This document shows positions 11,017 to 19,392 of a stretch of DNA of 64,000 bases, piece by piece (position 1 is the stretch's first letter; the number at the start of each line of letters is the position of its first letter). The position numbers and the translations under genes are program-made. The DNA lies in contig NZ_JBBOWX010000001.1 in assembly GCF_038007285.1 (NCBI RefSeq), forward strand, positions 3,365,501 through 3,429,500, given 5' to 3'. The notes beneath the pieces are model-generated. The model did no database searches. It saw only the letters and a program-made list of their open reading frames with translations, and was not told the origin of the DNA. The stretch comes from Sporosarcina sp. FSL K6-3457. GTDB lineage: Bacteria > Bacillota > Bacilli > Bacillales_A > Planococcaceae.

Positions 11017-11523
11017 TTACTCGTTATCCGCTGCCATTTCTAACTGTTCTGTATTAATTTCATACTCCAATAAATGGTCCCAGTCATCCGCTTGAATCAA
11101 ATCCAGCTGTGCTTCAATTAGCATTTTAAAGCGAGTACGGAACACTTTCGACTGCTTCTTCAGATCTTCGATTTCCACCGAAATCTTACGCGCACGAGAA
11201 AGGGCCTCATTAACAATTCGATCTGCATTTTTTTCCGCTTCTTTGACAATCAGCTTGGATTCTTTCATGGAATTGCGACGGACATCCTCCGCAGCTTCCT
11301 GTGCAACTAGAATCGACTTTTGCAATGTCTGTTCAATCGAATTGAAATGGGAAATTTGCTCATTCGATTGTTTTAAATTATTTTTTAATGTTTTATTTTC
11401 TTCAAGAATATTTTCAAAGTCCTTCATGATTTGCTCTAAAAATTCATTGACTTCATCTTCATCATAACCTCGGAACTTACTTGTGAATTCCTTATTATGT
11501 ATATCAATTGGTGACAGAGCCAT
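11017..11523 (-). CDS. divIVA: Division-site / polar scaffold protein DivIVA
   Basis: The N-terminal membrane-binding motif (M-A-L-S-P-I-D-I-H-N-K-E-F with F-R-G-Y-D-E-D-E-V-N-E-F) is followed by a long coiled coil to about residue 150. At 168 residues it matches Bacillus DivIVA. It recognises curved membrane and recruits Min proteins and, during sporulation, chromosome-anchoring proteins. It is the last gene of the ylm-divIVA cluster. Confidence 0.95.
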   Translation of the reverse strand: MALSPIDIHNKEFTSKFRGYDEDEVNEFLEQIMKDFENILEENKTLKNNLKQSNEQISHFNSIEQTLQKSILVAQEAAEDVRRNSMKESKLIVKEAEKNADRIVNEALSRARKISVEIEDLKKQSKVFRTRFKMLIEAQLDLIQADDWDHLLEYEINTEQLEMAADNE

Positions 11524-11614
11524 TCAAAGCATCCCCCTACAACATCGTTTGTATTCTATTATACATACTAGGGTCTTGGAAAACAGCATTTTTTAAAAAC
11601 TATTATCTGAAAAG

Positions 11615-12391
11615 TCATTCTAACTTTCCGATAATAAGACGAATTTTGTCTTTTCGTGTTCTTCCTTCAATCGCCATCACTTTAAATCTGCCGGAACCCC
11701 TAACCGATAACATGTCCAATTCTTGTAGTTCAAATGCAGGCTGATCTCGTACTGCCCAGTTCACTTTTACTTTATCTCCATGAATAAGCGATGCCGCTTT
11801 TTGACGCGAAATATTGGCGAGTGCCGCAATAACCGTATCGAGTCGCAAGGAACTCACAATATGCATTTCTTCTGTCCAACTATCCGTAGTAGCAATCCAG
11901 TCTTCTGATCGATTATTTTCTTCAACCGTCACTTTTGCTTTGCCTATAGATAAAAAATTGGCCGTCATATAATCTTTCAACTCATTAGCGACCGCAAATT
12001 GCACTTCATCGTCCCCAACACGAATATCCCCAAACTTCGCACGATCGATACCAAGTGACATCATCGATCCCAAAATGTCTTTATGCTCGAGCTTCAAAAA
12101 TTTCGTAGCATATTTCACATTGAACATCGCAATTTGATAATCATCCGTTTCCGGTACATAATAATCTGGATAGATTAGAATCCGCTGTCGCTCTGCCTCG
12201 GCAAATGCCCCGTATGAGCCAACCAATAGCATAGAATTACGTGCCAATGATTCGACAATAAATTGCTGTCTTGGATCTAAAAATCCCGTCAATTTTGGTG
12301 CGTAACTGTCCTCAACTTCACGTATCCAACCAATCGCCATTTCGATAAATGGCTGCTCATCTTTACGAAAATGCTGTAATATCGTTTCCAT
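11615..12391 (-). CDS. ylmH: YlmH, S4-domain RNA-binding protein
   Basis: A 258-residue protein with a C-terminal S4 domain (R-L-D-T-V-I-A-A-L-A-N-I-S-R-Q-K-A). YlmH homologues bind ribosomes or stalled 50S-peptidyl-tRNA complexes and aid translation quality control. The start ATG 12391 has AGGAGG 7 bases upstream. The N-terminal ~180 residues form the conserved YlmH domain. Confidence 0.9.
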   Translation of the reverse strand: METILQHFRKDEQPFIEMAIGWIREVEDSYAPKLTGFLDPRQQFIVESLARNSMLLVGSYGAFAEAERQRILIYPDYYVPETDDYQIAMFNVKYATKFLKLEHKDILGSMMSLGIDRAKFGDIRVGDDEVQFAVANELKDYMTANFLSIGKAKVTVEENNRSEDWIATTDSWTEEMHIVSSLRLDTVIAALANISRQKAASLIHGDKVKVNWAVRDQPAFELQELDMLSVRGSGRFKVMAIEGRTRKDKIRLIIGKLE

Positions 12392-12407
12392 GATTTTACC
12401 TCCTTCA

Positions 12408-12603
12408 ATCAATTACGCCTCGGCGTAATTGTGTCCAAATTTTGAATTGCGCTTGGGGTCTACAGGATGTAGATTATGCAGTCGGTGCGACAGGACGTCG
12501 CGAGCTTAGACTGCCTTCCTTAACTCCCCTCAAAATTTGTGACATCCGCCGGAGGCTTTAACTTCATTCAGCAGGGATTTAATCCCTGCTGAATGAAGTT
12601 AAA
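12408..12603 (+). repeat. Dispersed triple-hairpin repeat, copy 3 (long form)
   Basis: Box A (ATCAATTACGCCTCGGCGTAATT), box B with an enlarged, GC-rich insert (about 12450-12520, including GTGCGACAGGACGTCGCGAG), the GACATCCGCCGGAGGC motif, and a near-perfect box C (12557-12603) with ~22-base arms. It fills the ylmG-ylmH gap. Confidence 0.85.
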
Positions 12604-12627
12604 AAATCCTCACCAAGGTGAGGATTT
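12604..12627 (-). terminator. Terminator after ylmG
   Basis: Perfect 11-base arms AAATCCTCACC / GGTGAGGATTT with a 2-base loop; a T run follows on the minus strand. It abuts the long repeat copy 3, so ylmH may depend on readthrough or its own promoter. Confidence 0.7.
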
Positions 12628-12641
12628 GCATGATGTGTTTT

Positions 12642-12911
12642 TTAGTAAAGAATAATACTCAGTAGTGAAAAAACACCCGTTCGAATTAAGCTCAACGCAA
12701 ATAACGCAACAATTGGTGAAATATCAATCATGCCTAGTGGCGGGATGAATTTCCTGAAAAAGCCTAAATATGGCTCTACAATTACAGCAAGAAATTGACC
12801 GAATTTCGTTTCTCTTGTGGATGGCACCCATGACATCAAAATATAAATAACGAGTAATATCGTATAGATTTGAAATGCCCCTGCAATACCATTAATAAGT
12901 AAACCTACCAT
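12642..12911 (-). CDS. ylmG: YlmG / YggT-family membrane protein
   Basis: An 89-residue protein with two hydrophobic helices (residues ~12-30 and ~65-88) and the YggT signature S-W-V-P-S near residue 28 with [12 protein letters not shown]. Members lie beside sepF in many Gram-positive genomes and have been linked to division and membrane organisation. The precise role is unsettled. Confidence 0.88.
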   Translation of the reverse strand: MVGLLINGIAGAFQIYTILLVIYILMSWVPSTRETKFGQFLAVIVEPYLGFFRKFIPPLGMIDISPIVALFALSLIRTGVFSLLSIILY

Positions 12912-12930
12912 ACTAATTCATACACCTCAT

Positions 12931-13150
12931 TCAACTTAATTCAGCAGGAATCCTCCACTTCCATAAGTGGTAAGATAAATGCTGCATTGTATTTCAAATC
13001 AGTCGGTGTTCGAGCTCCCTGCTGATTAAGGAGGAATGAAGTTCATTTCCTCCCTGTCAAGCCTCCGACGGATATCACGGTTTTTCAAAGGTACTTTTCG
13101 AGCCTGCTCGAAAAAGATCCAGACGCAATCACGCCAAGGCATGATTGATT
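12931..13150 (-). repeat. Dispersed triple-hairpin repeat, copy 4 (reverse orientation, long form)
   Basis: It reads in the opposite direction from the other copies. On the plus strand box C arms come first (CAACTTAATTCAGCAGG ... CCTGCTGATTAAG), then GCCTCCGACGGATATCACGG, an internal CTTTTCGAGCCTGCTCGAAAAAG hairpin, and box A (ATCACGCCAAGGCATGAT). The box C loop shares a block around CCACTTAT.GAA.TGG with copy 7, showing this was one ancestral ~200-bp element. It begins two bases after the sepF stop. Confidence 0.8.
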
Positions 13151-13151
13151 T

Positions 13152-13622
13152 CTATCGTTCAAAGTAATCAGAAATTGCACCTGCAACTTCTACGTTTTCA
13201 GGCGTGCAAAGGAAAATATCCGTTCCAATTCGCTGAATGTCCCCGCCAAGTGCATAGACCGTGCCACTTAAGAAATCCACGATGCGGATGCCTTGGTCAC
13301 GTTCAATTCGCTGTAAATTGACGACGACTGCCCGTTTGTTTTTCAGATGTTCTGAAATATCTTGTGCTTCCGCATACACACGCGGTTCAATTAAAATAAC
13401 TTTCGAGGATTTCTGAATGCTTTGTAGGCTGACGACCGTTCCCGCTTGTTGCGGTTCACCCATTGGCTGCTGTTGCTGTCGTCGCGGTTGCGCCTTTCGC
13501 GGCGGAGGCGGTGCTTGCTCTTGAACAGGGCGCGGCTCTTCCCGGCGTGGCTGCTGTTCTCGCACATCATCCTCTTCATCATCTAAGTAAAACCATTTCT
13601 CAAACTTGTTTTTGATGCTCAT
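13152..13622 (-). CDS. sepF: Cell division protein SepF
   Basis: A 156-residue protein with an N-terminal amphipathic membrane anchor, a proline/glutamine/arginine-rich linker (residues ~20-62) and a C-terminal SepF domain containing V-V-N-L-Q-R and [12 protein letters not shown]. SepF bundles FtsZ and tethers it to the membrane. Its start overlaps the ylmE stop. Confidence 0.95.
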   Translation of the reverse strand: MSIKNKFEKWFYLDDEEDDVREQQPRREEPRPVQEQAPPPPRKAQPRRQQQQPMGEPQQAGTVVSLQSIQKSSKVILIEPRVYAEAQDISEHLKNKRAVVVNLQRIERDQGIRIVDFLSGTVYALGGDIQRIGTDIFLCTPENVEVAGAISDYFER

Positions 13623-14311
13623 GCGTCCTCCCCGCTTTCTGCTCCGACAAGTGCAGTCCCGATTCTGACATGAGTTGCACCTTCTTCGATTGCAATAATG
13701 AAGTCATTAGACATTCCCATAGACAATTGTGTACACGGTGCATGTGATAGTTCTTTTGCTGCTATCCCATCGCGGAGTTCACGCAACGAGCGGAATACAG
13801 AACGTATCAATTCCATATCCTCTGTGAAAGGAGCCATCGTCATTAAACCAACGACGCGGACTTTGTCGTAAGCAGCCACTTGTTCAATAAAACTGTTAAG
13901 TTCAGCTGGTGTAACACCTGATTTACTTTCCTCACCTGAAACATTCACTTGAACAAAGCAATCGATTACATGATCGGCCCGCTTTTGAATCTCTTTAGCA
14001 AGGCTCATTCGATCAACAGAATGTAAGTAATCAATCTGATGAATGATGTCCTTTACTTTTCTGCTTTGAACATTGCCGATGAAATGCCATGTAGCACCAC
14101 TCTGAATCGTTTCCTGCTTATCCAGCAGTACTTCTGGACGGTTTTCACCAAGATGATCAAATCCTGCATCAATCATAGCAGATGCCCTTGCTGCAGAAAC
14201 TTCTTTGGTCACAGCAACAACCGTAATTTCAGAGCGCTCCCGACCTATACGCGTGCATACATCCTGTATATCATATTCAATTTTCTCAATTCGTTGTTGT
14301 AAATTACTCAT
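13619..14311 (-). CDS. ylmE: YggS/PROSC-family PLP-binding protein
   Basis: Alanine-racemase-like barrel fold; the PLP lysine is in V-A-V-T-K (near residue 35), with [10 protein letters not shown] and G-M-S-N-D (usually G-M-S-x-D) downstream. Members buffer cellular pyridoxal phosphate and influence amino-acid balance. About 230 residues. The start is taken at ATG 14311 (M-S-N-L-Q-Q-R); an alternative GTG at 14320 is possible because the ribosome site is weak. ylmD, normally just upstream, is absent. Confidence 0.92.
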   Translation of the reverse strand: MSNLQQRIEKIEYDIQDVCTRIGRERSEITVVAVTKEVSAARASAMIDAGFDHLGENRPEVLLDKQETIQSGATWHFIGNVQSRKVKDIIHQIDYLHSVDRMSLAKEIQKRADHVIDCFVQVNVSGEESKSGVTPAELNSFIEQVAAYDKVRVVGLMTMAPFTEDMELIRSVFRSLRELRDGIAAKELSHAPCTQLSMGMSNDFIIAIEEGATHVRIGTALVGAESGEDA

Positions 14312-14380
14312 GATTATCACTACTTTTCATGTTTCTTACATCTCATTGTAACAAGTGAACGACTACATATCAATAATAAG

Positions 14381-14626
14381 TCATTTTTTGTCGTCTTTTT
14401 TGCCCACCAGAACAATATCTTTTCCGATTGTTGTAACATCTTCAAGACGAACTCGTTTAGCATCCTTGTCTTTAGCCTCAAAGAATATACTGCGTTCTCC
14501 ACCACCGACATGTAATGATTCCACTTTCCCATTTTTAATATCAATCGTCGCATCCTGCACAAATCCGAGGAATGAACCTTTCGTAGCGTCAATAACTTCT
14601 TTCTTTTGGATTTCCGAAAACCTCAT
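14381..14626 (-). CDS. ylmC: YlmC/YmxH PRC-barrel protein
   Basis: An 81-residue PRC-barrel-like protein (M-R-F-S-E-I-Q-K-K-E-V-I-D) of the YlmC/YmxH sporulation-associated family. GGAGG lies 8-9 bases before the ATG. It lies between sigG and ylmE as in Bacillus, minus the intervening ylmA and ylmD. Function unknown. Confidence 0.88.
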   Translation of the reverse strand: MRFSEIQKKEVIDATKGSFLGFVQDATIDIKNGKVESLHVGGGERSIFFEAKDKDAKRVRLEDVTTIGKDIVLVGKKDDKK

Positions 14627-14653
14627 ACAAATCCCTCCTTAGAATGACTATAT

Positions 14654-14684
14654 GATAAAAAATGAGATACCATTAAGGTATCTC
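14654..14684 (-). terminator. Terminator upstream of ylmC
   Basis: Minus strand GAGATACC-TTAAT-GGTATCTC followed by ATTTTTTATC. It would end any transcript coming through the gap from sigG. Confidence 0.65.
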
Positions 14685-14870
14685 GCTGAACATGAATATA
14701 TTTTCACTAGATCATTTCCGGTTCGCTTTCGGTGATATATTAACGATATGACTGCCGAAAGTGCTAATGTATCTTATTGTAAATATTCACCTGTCGCGTA
14801 CCTACAACATTCAAGTGAAAAATACAGTTGCTTGGAAAGAAAAGAATAGATGATTTTCTGTAGAGGATGT

Positions 14871-15028
14871 AAGTTCCCGAAGATACAATTTCGGGAACTT
14901 TTGCACGTTGTACAATGCGCTCCTTCCTTACTTTTCACCAAGCCATATAAGAAAGTTACACTTCTCAAAATACAAAAGAAAAATCCATGGTGAAAGCTTC
15001 GGCCGCCAAAATTGTATCTTTGGCGGCC
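14871..15028. other. Pair of hairpins with complementary loops in a gene-free gap
   Basis: The 620 bases between ylmC and sigG carry no convincing gene. They contain two perfect hairpins: arms AAGTTCCCGAA (14871-14881 / 14890-14900) around loop GATACAAT, and arms GGCCGCCAAA (15001-15010 / 15019-15028) around loop ATTGTATC. The two 8-base loops are exact reverse complements, so they could form a kissing interaction in RNA on either strand. No known family is recognised. Confidence 0.6.
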
Positions 15029-15140
15029 TTTACCTAGTAGCAAGGCTTCTATTCCCTCTTCCCCAAAAGCATTAGCACTTCGTTTACCTGTGTTTTTGGA
15101 GAGCGACGGATGAACGACCACCATATAATTACAGAAAAAA

Positions 15141-15175
15141 TGAATGTGGATGCGACAAAGTCGCATCCACATTCA
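15141..15175 (-). terminator. Strong terminator downstream of sigG
   Basis: Perfect 16-base arms TGAATGTGGATGCGAC / GTCGCATCCACATTCA with a 3-base loop and a T6 tail on the minus strand, 73 bases after the sigG stop. Confidence 0.85.
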
Positions 15176-15247
15176 TAAAAACAACTCGGTTATTGTATAG
15201 AAGTCGTTCAATCCCAAAGCGATCAAAAACATCTATACACAAATATG

Positions 15248-16033
15248 TTATATTTTCTGATCCATGCCATCCCGAATAATTTTTACCGCATTTTTTTCTA
15301 GTCTTGAAATTTGGGCTTGTGAAATTCCCAGCTCTTTGGCAATCTCCGTCTGCGTCTGTCCTAAATAAAAACGTTTAGACAAGATGGTCTGTTGTCGCTC
15401 ATCCATTTCAGCCACAGTTTCCTTCACCGCAACGTATGTCAGCCAACGTTCTTCGGAAACTGTTTTATCTTGTAGCTGATCCATCATATAGACGGGATCT
15501 CCACCATCACTGTTAATCGGCTCATGAAGTGACATCGGATCTTGAATCGCATCAAGTGCAAACAAAATATCATCCGCAGGTATCCCAGTTGCCTCCGATA
15601 AATCGGAAATACGCGGTTCCTTTTGATTGTCATTGATAAACTGTTCTTTCGCTCTAATGGCCTTATAAGCAATATCTCGCAGTGATCTTGAAACGCGAAT
15701 AGAATGGTGATCACGCAGATGTCGTTTAATTTCCCCGACAATCATAGGAACTGCATACGTTGAAAACCGCACATTATGTTTCAAATCGAAGTTGTCAATC
15801 GATTTGAGTAAGCCAATACAGCCCACTTGAAATAAATCATCCGCTTGCTCTCCTCTGTAGGCAAATCGTTGAACCAAACTTAACACGAGTCGCAAATTAC
15901 CAATAACAAGCTCTTCCCTTGCAGAATGATCGCCGCTTTGCAGCCTGATAAACGTTGCTTTCATCACTTCATTCGTGAGTAATGGCAATTCGGACGTATC
16001 GATTCCACATATTTCTACTCTTGTACGCACCAT
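15248..16033 (-). CDS. sigG: Forespore sporulation sigma factor SigG
   Basis: A 261-residue sigma-70 family factor that directs late forespore gene expression. The start V-R-T-R-V-E-I-C-G-I-D-T-S closely resembles SigG N-termini, and the ATG at 16033 has GGAGG 9 bases upstream. Region 2 (D-D-L-F-Q-V-G-C-I-G-L) and region 4 helix-turn-helix (E-I-A-K-E-L-G-I-S-Q-A-Q-I-S-R) are intact. It follows sigE by 93 bases, as in Bacillus. Confidence 0.96.
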   Translation of the reverse strand: MVRTRVEICGIDTSELPLLTNEVMKATFIRLQSGDHSAREELVIGNLRLVLSLVQRFAYRGEQADDLFQVGCIGLLKSIDNFDLKHNVRFSTYAVPMIVGEIKRHLRDHHSIRVSRSLRDIAYKAIRAKEQFINDNQKEPRISDLSEATGIPADDILFALDAIQDPMSLHEPINSDGGDPVYMMDQLQDKTVSEERWLTYVAVKETVAEMDERQQTILSKRFYLGQTQTEIAKELGISQAQISRLEKNAVKIIRDGMDQKI

Positions 16034-16070
16034 TCGCTCTTCCTCCGTATTCTGTAGATGACTGTAAAAG

Positions 16071-16099
16071 TAGTCTATCCGCAGTCGTCCAGAATATGC
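16071..16099 (-). promoter_or_regulatory. Candidate SigF-type promoter of sigG
   Basis: Minus strand GCATA (16095-16099), 14-base spacer, GGATAGACTA. The -10 resembles the SigF GGnnAnAnT element; the spacer is a base or so short of the usual 15-16. B. subtilis sigG has a SigF promoter in this position. Confidence 0.45.
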
Positions 16100-16126
16100 G
16101 AAAAAGCATATCTCCAATTTCACCCA

Positions 16127-16837
16127 TCAGACAATCGAATGATTCAATCTCTCTCGTAAATCCATTATAATTTTCTTTTCAAGCCGGGAAATATAGGACT
16201 GAGAAATGCCTAGTAATTCGGCCACTTCTTTTTGTGTCATTTCCACTTGTCCCGTCAACCCAAAGCGACATTCCATAATATAACGCTCTCGCTCATCAAG
16301 CGTACCAATCGCTTCAATCATATGTTGTCGTTCAATTTTCTTTTCAACATCATCAATAATAATATCTTCGTCTGTGCCCAGAATATCTGAGAGTAATAAT
16401 TCATTGCCATCCGAATCTGAATTGAGTGGCTCATCAAAAGAAATTTCTGATTTCGTGCGATTTGTTTTACGTAGATGCATCAAAATTTCATTTTCAATAC
16501 AGCGTGATGCGTATGTCGCCAATTTGATATTTTTGTCAATTTTGAACGTCTCAATTGCTTTGATTAGCCCGATAGCGCCGATACTAATGAGGTCTTCGAT
16601 ATGTGTATTGGTATTATCAAAACGGCGGGCGATATAAACAACGAGGCGCAGATTTTTTTCGATGAGCGTATCACGCGCATTCATATCACCTTCCATAAAA
16701 GCATGAATGGTTTTAGCTTCTTCCTCGCGCGTCAGTGGTTTGGGTAGCGATTCATGTCCTCCGATATAGTATGTGCCATTTTTCCGTTTAAAAAGGCTGG
16801 CAATGACCGACATCCACTTTTTCAATTCATGCAACAT
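16127..16837 (-). CDS. sigE: Early mother-cell sporulation sigma factor SigE (pro-form)
   Basis: A 236-residue sigma factor. The N-terminal stretch before [10 protein letters not shown] corresponds to the pro-sequence removed by SpoIIGA. Region 2 ([12 protein letters not shown] and [13 protein letters not shown]) and region 4 ([16 protein letters not shown]) are intact. The pro-region here ([11 protein letters not shown]...) is shorter than in B. subtilis by a few residues. Start ATG 16837 behind AAGGGGGA. Confidence 0.95.
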   Translation of the reverse strand: MLHELKKWMSVIASLFKRKNGTYYIGGHESLPKPLTREEEAKTIHAFMEGDMNARDTLIEKNLRLVVYIARRFDNTNTHIEDLISIGAIGLIKAIETFKIDKNIKLATYASRCIENEILMHLRKTNRTKSEISFDEPLNSDSDGNELLLSDILGTDEDIIIDDVEKKIERQHMIEAIGTLDERERYIMECRFGLTGQVEMTQKEVAELLGISQSYISRLEKKIIMDLRERLNHSIV

Positions 16838-16852
16838 GTACAGTTCCCCCTT

Positions 16853-16983
16853 ATCAATTATGCCTTGGCGTAATTGCGTCTGGATTTTTCGAATTCACTC
16901 GAAATAGTCCCCTAAAAATCCGTGACATCCGCCGGAGGCTTTAACTTAATCCTGCAAGGTTTTCTCTTGCAGGATTAAGTTAA
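16853..16983 (+). repeat. Dispersed triple-hairpin repeat, copy 5
   Basis: Box A (ATCAATTATGCCTTGGCGTAATT), an internal TTTTTCGAATTCACTCGAAA hairpin, CCCTAAAAATCCGTGACATCCGCC, and a perfect box C with arms TTAACTTAATCCTGCAAG / CTTGCAGGATTAAGTTAA (16941-16958 / 16966-16983). The right arm contains the spoIIGA stop codon. It lies between spoIIGA and sigE, which are directly adjacent in B. subtilis. Confidence 0.85.
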
Positions 16984-17796
16984 TAATTCCATTGCAGATA
17001 CATGTAAAATGGCTTCGGCACCGTCAGGATAGCGACGGTCATTTTTTGTTAGTACGATATAACCAGGTTGTAGTGAATTACCTGCTCCAATTGTCCAGCG
17101 TTCAAATTTTAACCCTACCGCCCATGACCGTCCTTGAATCGTCATAAGTCGAATCAACCGCAGCGATTTTTGATAACAATCAGGAAATTCTGCAAGCGTT
17201 GGAGTACCATCCCAAGTAAGCAGCGCTGCCTTCAAATCTTCAGGCAAATAGGGTTCGACTGCTTTCAACGATACAAAATGGACAGCTGCCCCAGACAACG
17301 GCTCTGTGCAGCTATTGCCCGAATCCACGAACACAGCTACCGGGATATCCTTTCCCCAGATATGGAGAACAGACGCCGCTTTCAGTTCTGATACATGACG
17401 AGCCGTCCTCACATCCAGCCACTTCTTGTTCATGAAATAGAGGGCAACATAGGCCACAACCGCATAGCTTAGAACGTTCAGCGCTGAACTCATTGTCTGG
17501 ATACGAAAATGGAATGCCGTTAATAATCCTCCCGCAAATACCGCTCCAATCAACACCATTGTCGCGGATTTCTTCCACGGTTCGAAAGCTTTGCCGAAAG
17601 CACATAACGTCATGCCTATAAAAGATAGGACAACAGCAATGGCGGACGATGGAAAAATGGTGACAGGCAATGCACCTACAAAGGAAGCGAACAACAGGCG
17701 TCCGCGGGCGGCTTGAACGTTCCCTACTTTGTTCGCAAATGACAGGATGGCATAATTGAACAACATATTTACTCCAATAATGAGTTCCCCATACAT
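16975..17796 (-). CDS. spoIIGA: SpoIIGA, membrane aspartic protease that processes pro-SigE
   Basis: A 273-residue protein with about five membrane helices in the N-terminal ~130 residues and a C-terminal protease domain. The catalytic aspartate is D158 in F-V-D-S-G-N-S-C-T-E-P-L. It is activated by the forespore signal SpoIIR (known for the family). The start ATG 17796 has GGGAGGG upstream. It is ~35 residues shorter than B. subtilis SpoIIGA. Its last codon and stop are part of the downstream hairpin repeat. Confidence 0.92.
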   Translation of the reverse strand: MYGELIIGVNMLFNYAILSFANKVGNVQAARGRLLFASFVGALPVTIFPSSAIAVVLSFIGMTLCAFGKAFEPWKKSATMVLIGAVFAGGLLTAFHFRIQTMSSALNVLSYAVVAYVALYFMNKKWLDVRTARHVSELKAASVLHIWGKDIPVAVFVDSGNSCTEPLSGAAVHFVSLKAVEPYLPEDLKAALLTWDGTPTLAEFPDCYQKSLRLIRLMTIQGRSWAVGLKFERWTIGAGNSLQPGYIVLTKNDRRYPDGAEAILHVSAMELLT

Positions 17797-17844
17797 AGGC
17801 CGCCCTCCCTGCAAACAACGATAGCATCTATGTTATGAAATGTT

Positions 17845-17933
17845 TGTCGGAATGAGGATGAAAACCTATGAAATAATCGACATTTTTTTCAAGAGCCACA
17901 TTGAAGTGCTCTTGATAGATTAAACATGTCGAA
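17845..17933 (-). promoter_or_regulatory. Candidate Spo0A boxes upstream of spoIIGA
   Basis: One perfect 0A box (TGTCGAA at 17927-17933) and two one-mismatch boxes (ATCGACA at 17876-17882, TGTCGGA at 17845-17851) lie 49-137 bases upstream of spoIIGA. In B. subtilis the spoIIG promoter is directly activated by Spo0A~P. A clear -35/-10 pair was not identified. Confidence 0.5.
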
Positions 17934-18013
17934 GTTAACAACGTTTCCGGTGAACTAGGTAACACTTTTGGGGAACTTGGCAACGTTCGTATAGAACTTA
18001 GCAACACTTCAAG
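17930..18013. repeat. Four-copy 21-bp tandem repeat
   Basis: Four imperfect direct repeats with exact 21-base spacing start at 17930, 17951, 17972 and 17993; the shared core is GAACTtaGcAACacTT. They lie between the divergent spoIIGA and response-regulator genes, about 170 bases upstream of the latter. A period of two helical turns fits a regulator binding array. A minus-strand reading frame through them gives only a repetitive 7-residue peptide with no ribosome site and is not called as a gene. Confidence 0.65.
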
Positions 18014-18181
18014 ATTCTTTTGGATAGTAATACGAGTTTTCCTATGTGACAAATACATAAACTTTATACTTCCATACGGCTCCTTGCTCAATAAAACTAA
18101 AAAAACTGTTATACTTATAAATAGATTGCAAGAATCTCGATAGCTACCGATATAAAGAAATAACTTAGGGAGGTAATTCTC

Positions 18182-19324
18182 ATGCGGGCAATTTTAGTTG
18201 ATGATGAGCTACAACCTTTACAGCGTCTAAAAAAACTAATAGAAAACAATATAGAAAATATTGAAGTTATTGGCACATACTTAAATCCATTAGAAGCTGA
18301 AGGGATGATCAAACAGCTGCAACCAGATATCATTTTTTTAGATATCGAAATGCCCGGACTAAACGGACTTCAGTTAGGTGAACGGATTCAAGAAGCCTGT
18401 CCAAACATCGAAATTGTATTTGTTACAGCATTTGACAAATATGCAGTACAAGCATTTCAACTATATGCCATCGACTATATTATGAAACCTATTCATCTTG
18501 AACGACTGACAATGACGGTGGAACGAGTTCGGATACTACAGTCACAGCGCTTAAGCAAGGAGCAATCCGTAGTCGAGATTCATCCTCTCCTCGGCTGCTT
18601 CCATTCGCTAAATCTACAATGGTCGGATGGCAAAATGGAAACGATTAAATGGCGTACCGCAAAAGCCCAAGAACTATTTGCATACTTGCTGCATCACCGA
18701 GGTCAAGTCATTTATCGTGATACCATTCTTGAATTGCTCTGGCCCGACTTTGACTTAGCTAGAGGGTCAAAGCAATTATATACAACAATTTACCATATTA
18801 GACAGACGTTAAAAAATTACGGACTTGAAGAAATAACGATAGGCAGACAACAACTGGATATCGGCTATCGACTGCATATGGGAACGATTCAAATTGACAC
18901 AGACCTTTGGAGTGAACGAGTCGTAACTGCTACACCACCTACAGTTAACACTGCCGATGTCCACGAGCAATTACTACTAGCATATGAAGGTGATTATCTC
19001 GGAGAACATGGCTACCTATGGGCAGAAGGGGAGCGTGAACGTTTAAGGCGCCTATGGCTAAACCATGCACAACGTTTATCTACTTTTTATATTGACAACC
19101 GTATGACCCATAACGCGATTCAAGTAAATGAACATGTCCAACAACGCTCTCCTATTGAAGAAATTAGTTATTTCAACTTAATGCAACTTTATGCCTCTCA
19201 AACGAACTATGTAGCCGTTGAAGATCAATATAATCAGCTCAAGGTCATGATGGCTGAACAGCTCGATACCACCCCAAGTGAACAGATCACAAGCTGGTTT
19301 GAACAATGGAAACAAACAGTATAA
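18182..19324 (+). CDS. Response regulator with receiver, winged-helix and BTAD (SARP-type) domains
   Basis: The receiver domain (residues 1-115) has acidic D7-D8, phospho-acceptor D54 in F-L-D-I-E-M-P-G, T82 and K102. A winged-helix domain (~145-235, with E-L-L-W-P-D) and a bacterial transcriptional activation domain (~245-378) follow. It is a predicted transcription factor, start ATG behind GGGAGG. It faces a hybrid sensor kinase gene across a 68-base convergent gap; that kinase is the likely partner. Target genes are unknown; the neighbouring SLH surface-protein gene is a candidate. Confidence 0.85.
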   Translation: MRAILVDDELQPLQRLKKLIENNIENIEVIGTYLNPLEAEGMIKQLQPDIIFLDIEMPGLNGLQLGERIQEACPNIEIVFVTAFDKYAVQAFQLYAIDYIMKPIHLERLTMTVERVRILQSQRLSKEQSVVEIHPLLGCFHSLNLQWSDGKMETIKWRTAKAQELFAYLLHHRGQVIYRDTILELLWPDFDLARGSKQLYTTIYHIRQTLKNYGLEEITIGRQQLDIGYRLHMGTIQIDTDLWSERVVTATPPTVNTADVHEQLLLAYEGDYLGEHGYLWAEGERERLRRLWLNHAQRLSTFYIDNRMTHNAIQVNEHVQQRSPIEEISYFNLMQLYASQTNYVAVEDQYNQLKVMMAEQLDTTPSEQITSWFEQWKQTV

Positions 19325-19346
19325 TAATAATTTTTAGGACAACAAT

Positions 19347-19383
19347 ATCCCCTCTCCGCATATTGACATGCAGAGAGGAGATA
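19347..19383. terminator. Bidirectional terminator between the regulator and kinase genes
   Basis: Imperfect stem TATCCCCTCTCCGCAT / ATGCAGAGAGGAGATA with an ATTGAC loop, centred between two convergent genes. T/A-rich flanks on both sides suggest it serves both strands. Confidence 0.65.
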
Positions 19384-19392
19384 TTTTCACCT

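Noticed and set aside
14774..15172. 132-codon minus-strand frame in the sigG-ylmC gap
   Set aside because: No ribosome site at its start, passes through both hairpins, odd composition (many Cys, His, Phe), and no recognisable domain.
17930..18013. Mini CRISPR array
   Set aside because: Repeats are imperfect and directly adjacent, without unique spacers, and no cas gene is nearby.
17828..18091. 87-codon minus-strand frame across the 21-bp repeats
   Set aside because: Its repetitive 7-residue pattern simply reflects the 21-bp DNA repeat; no ribosome site; lies in the spoIIGA control region.
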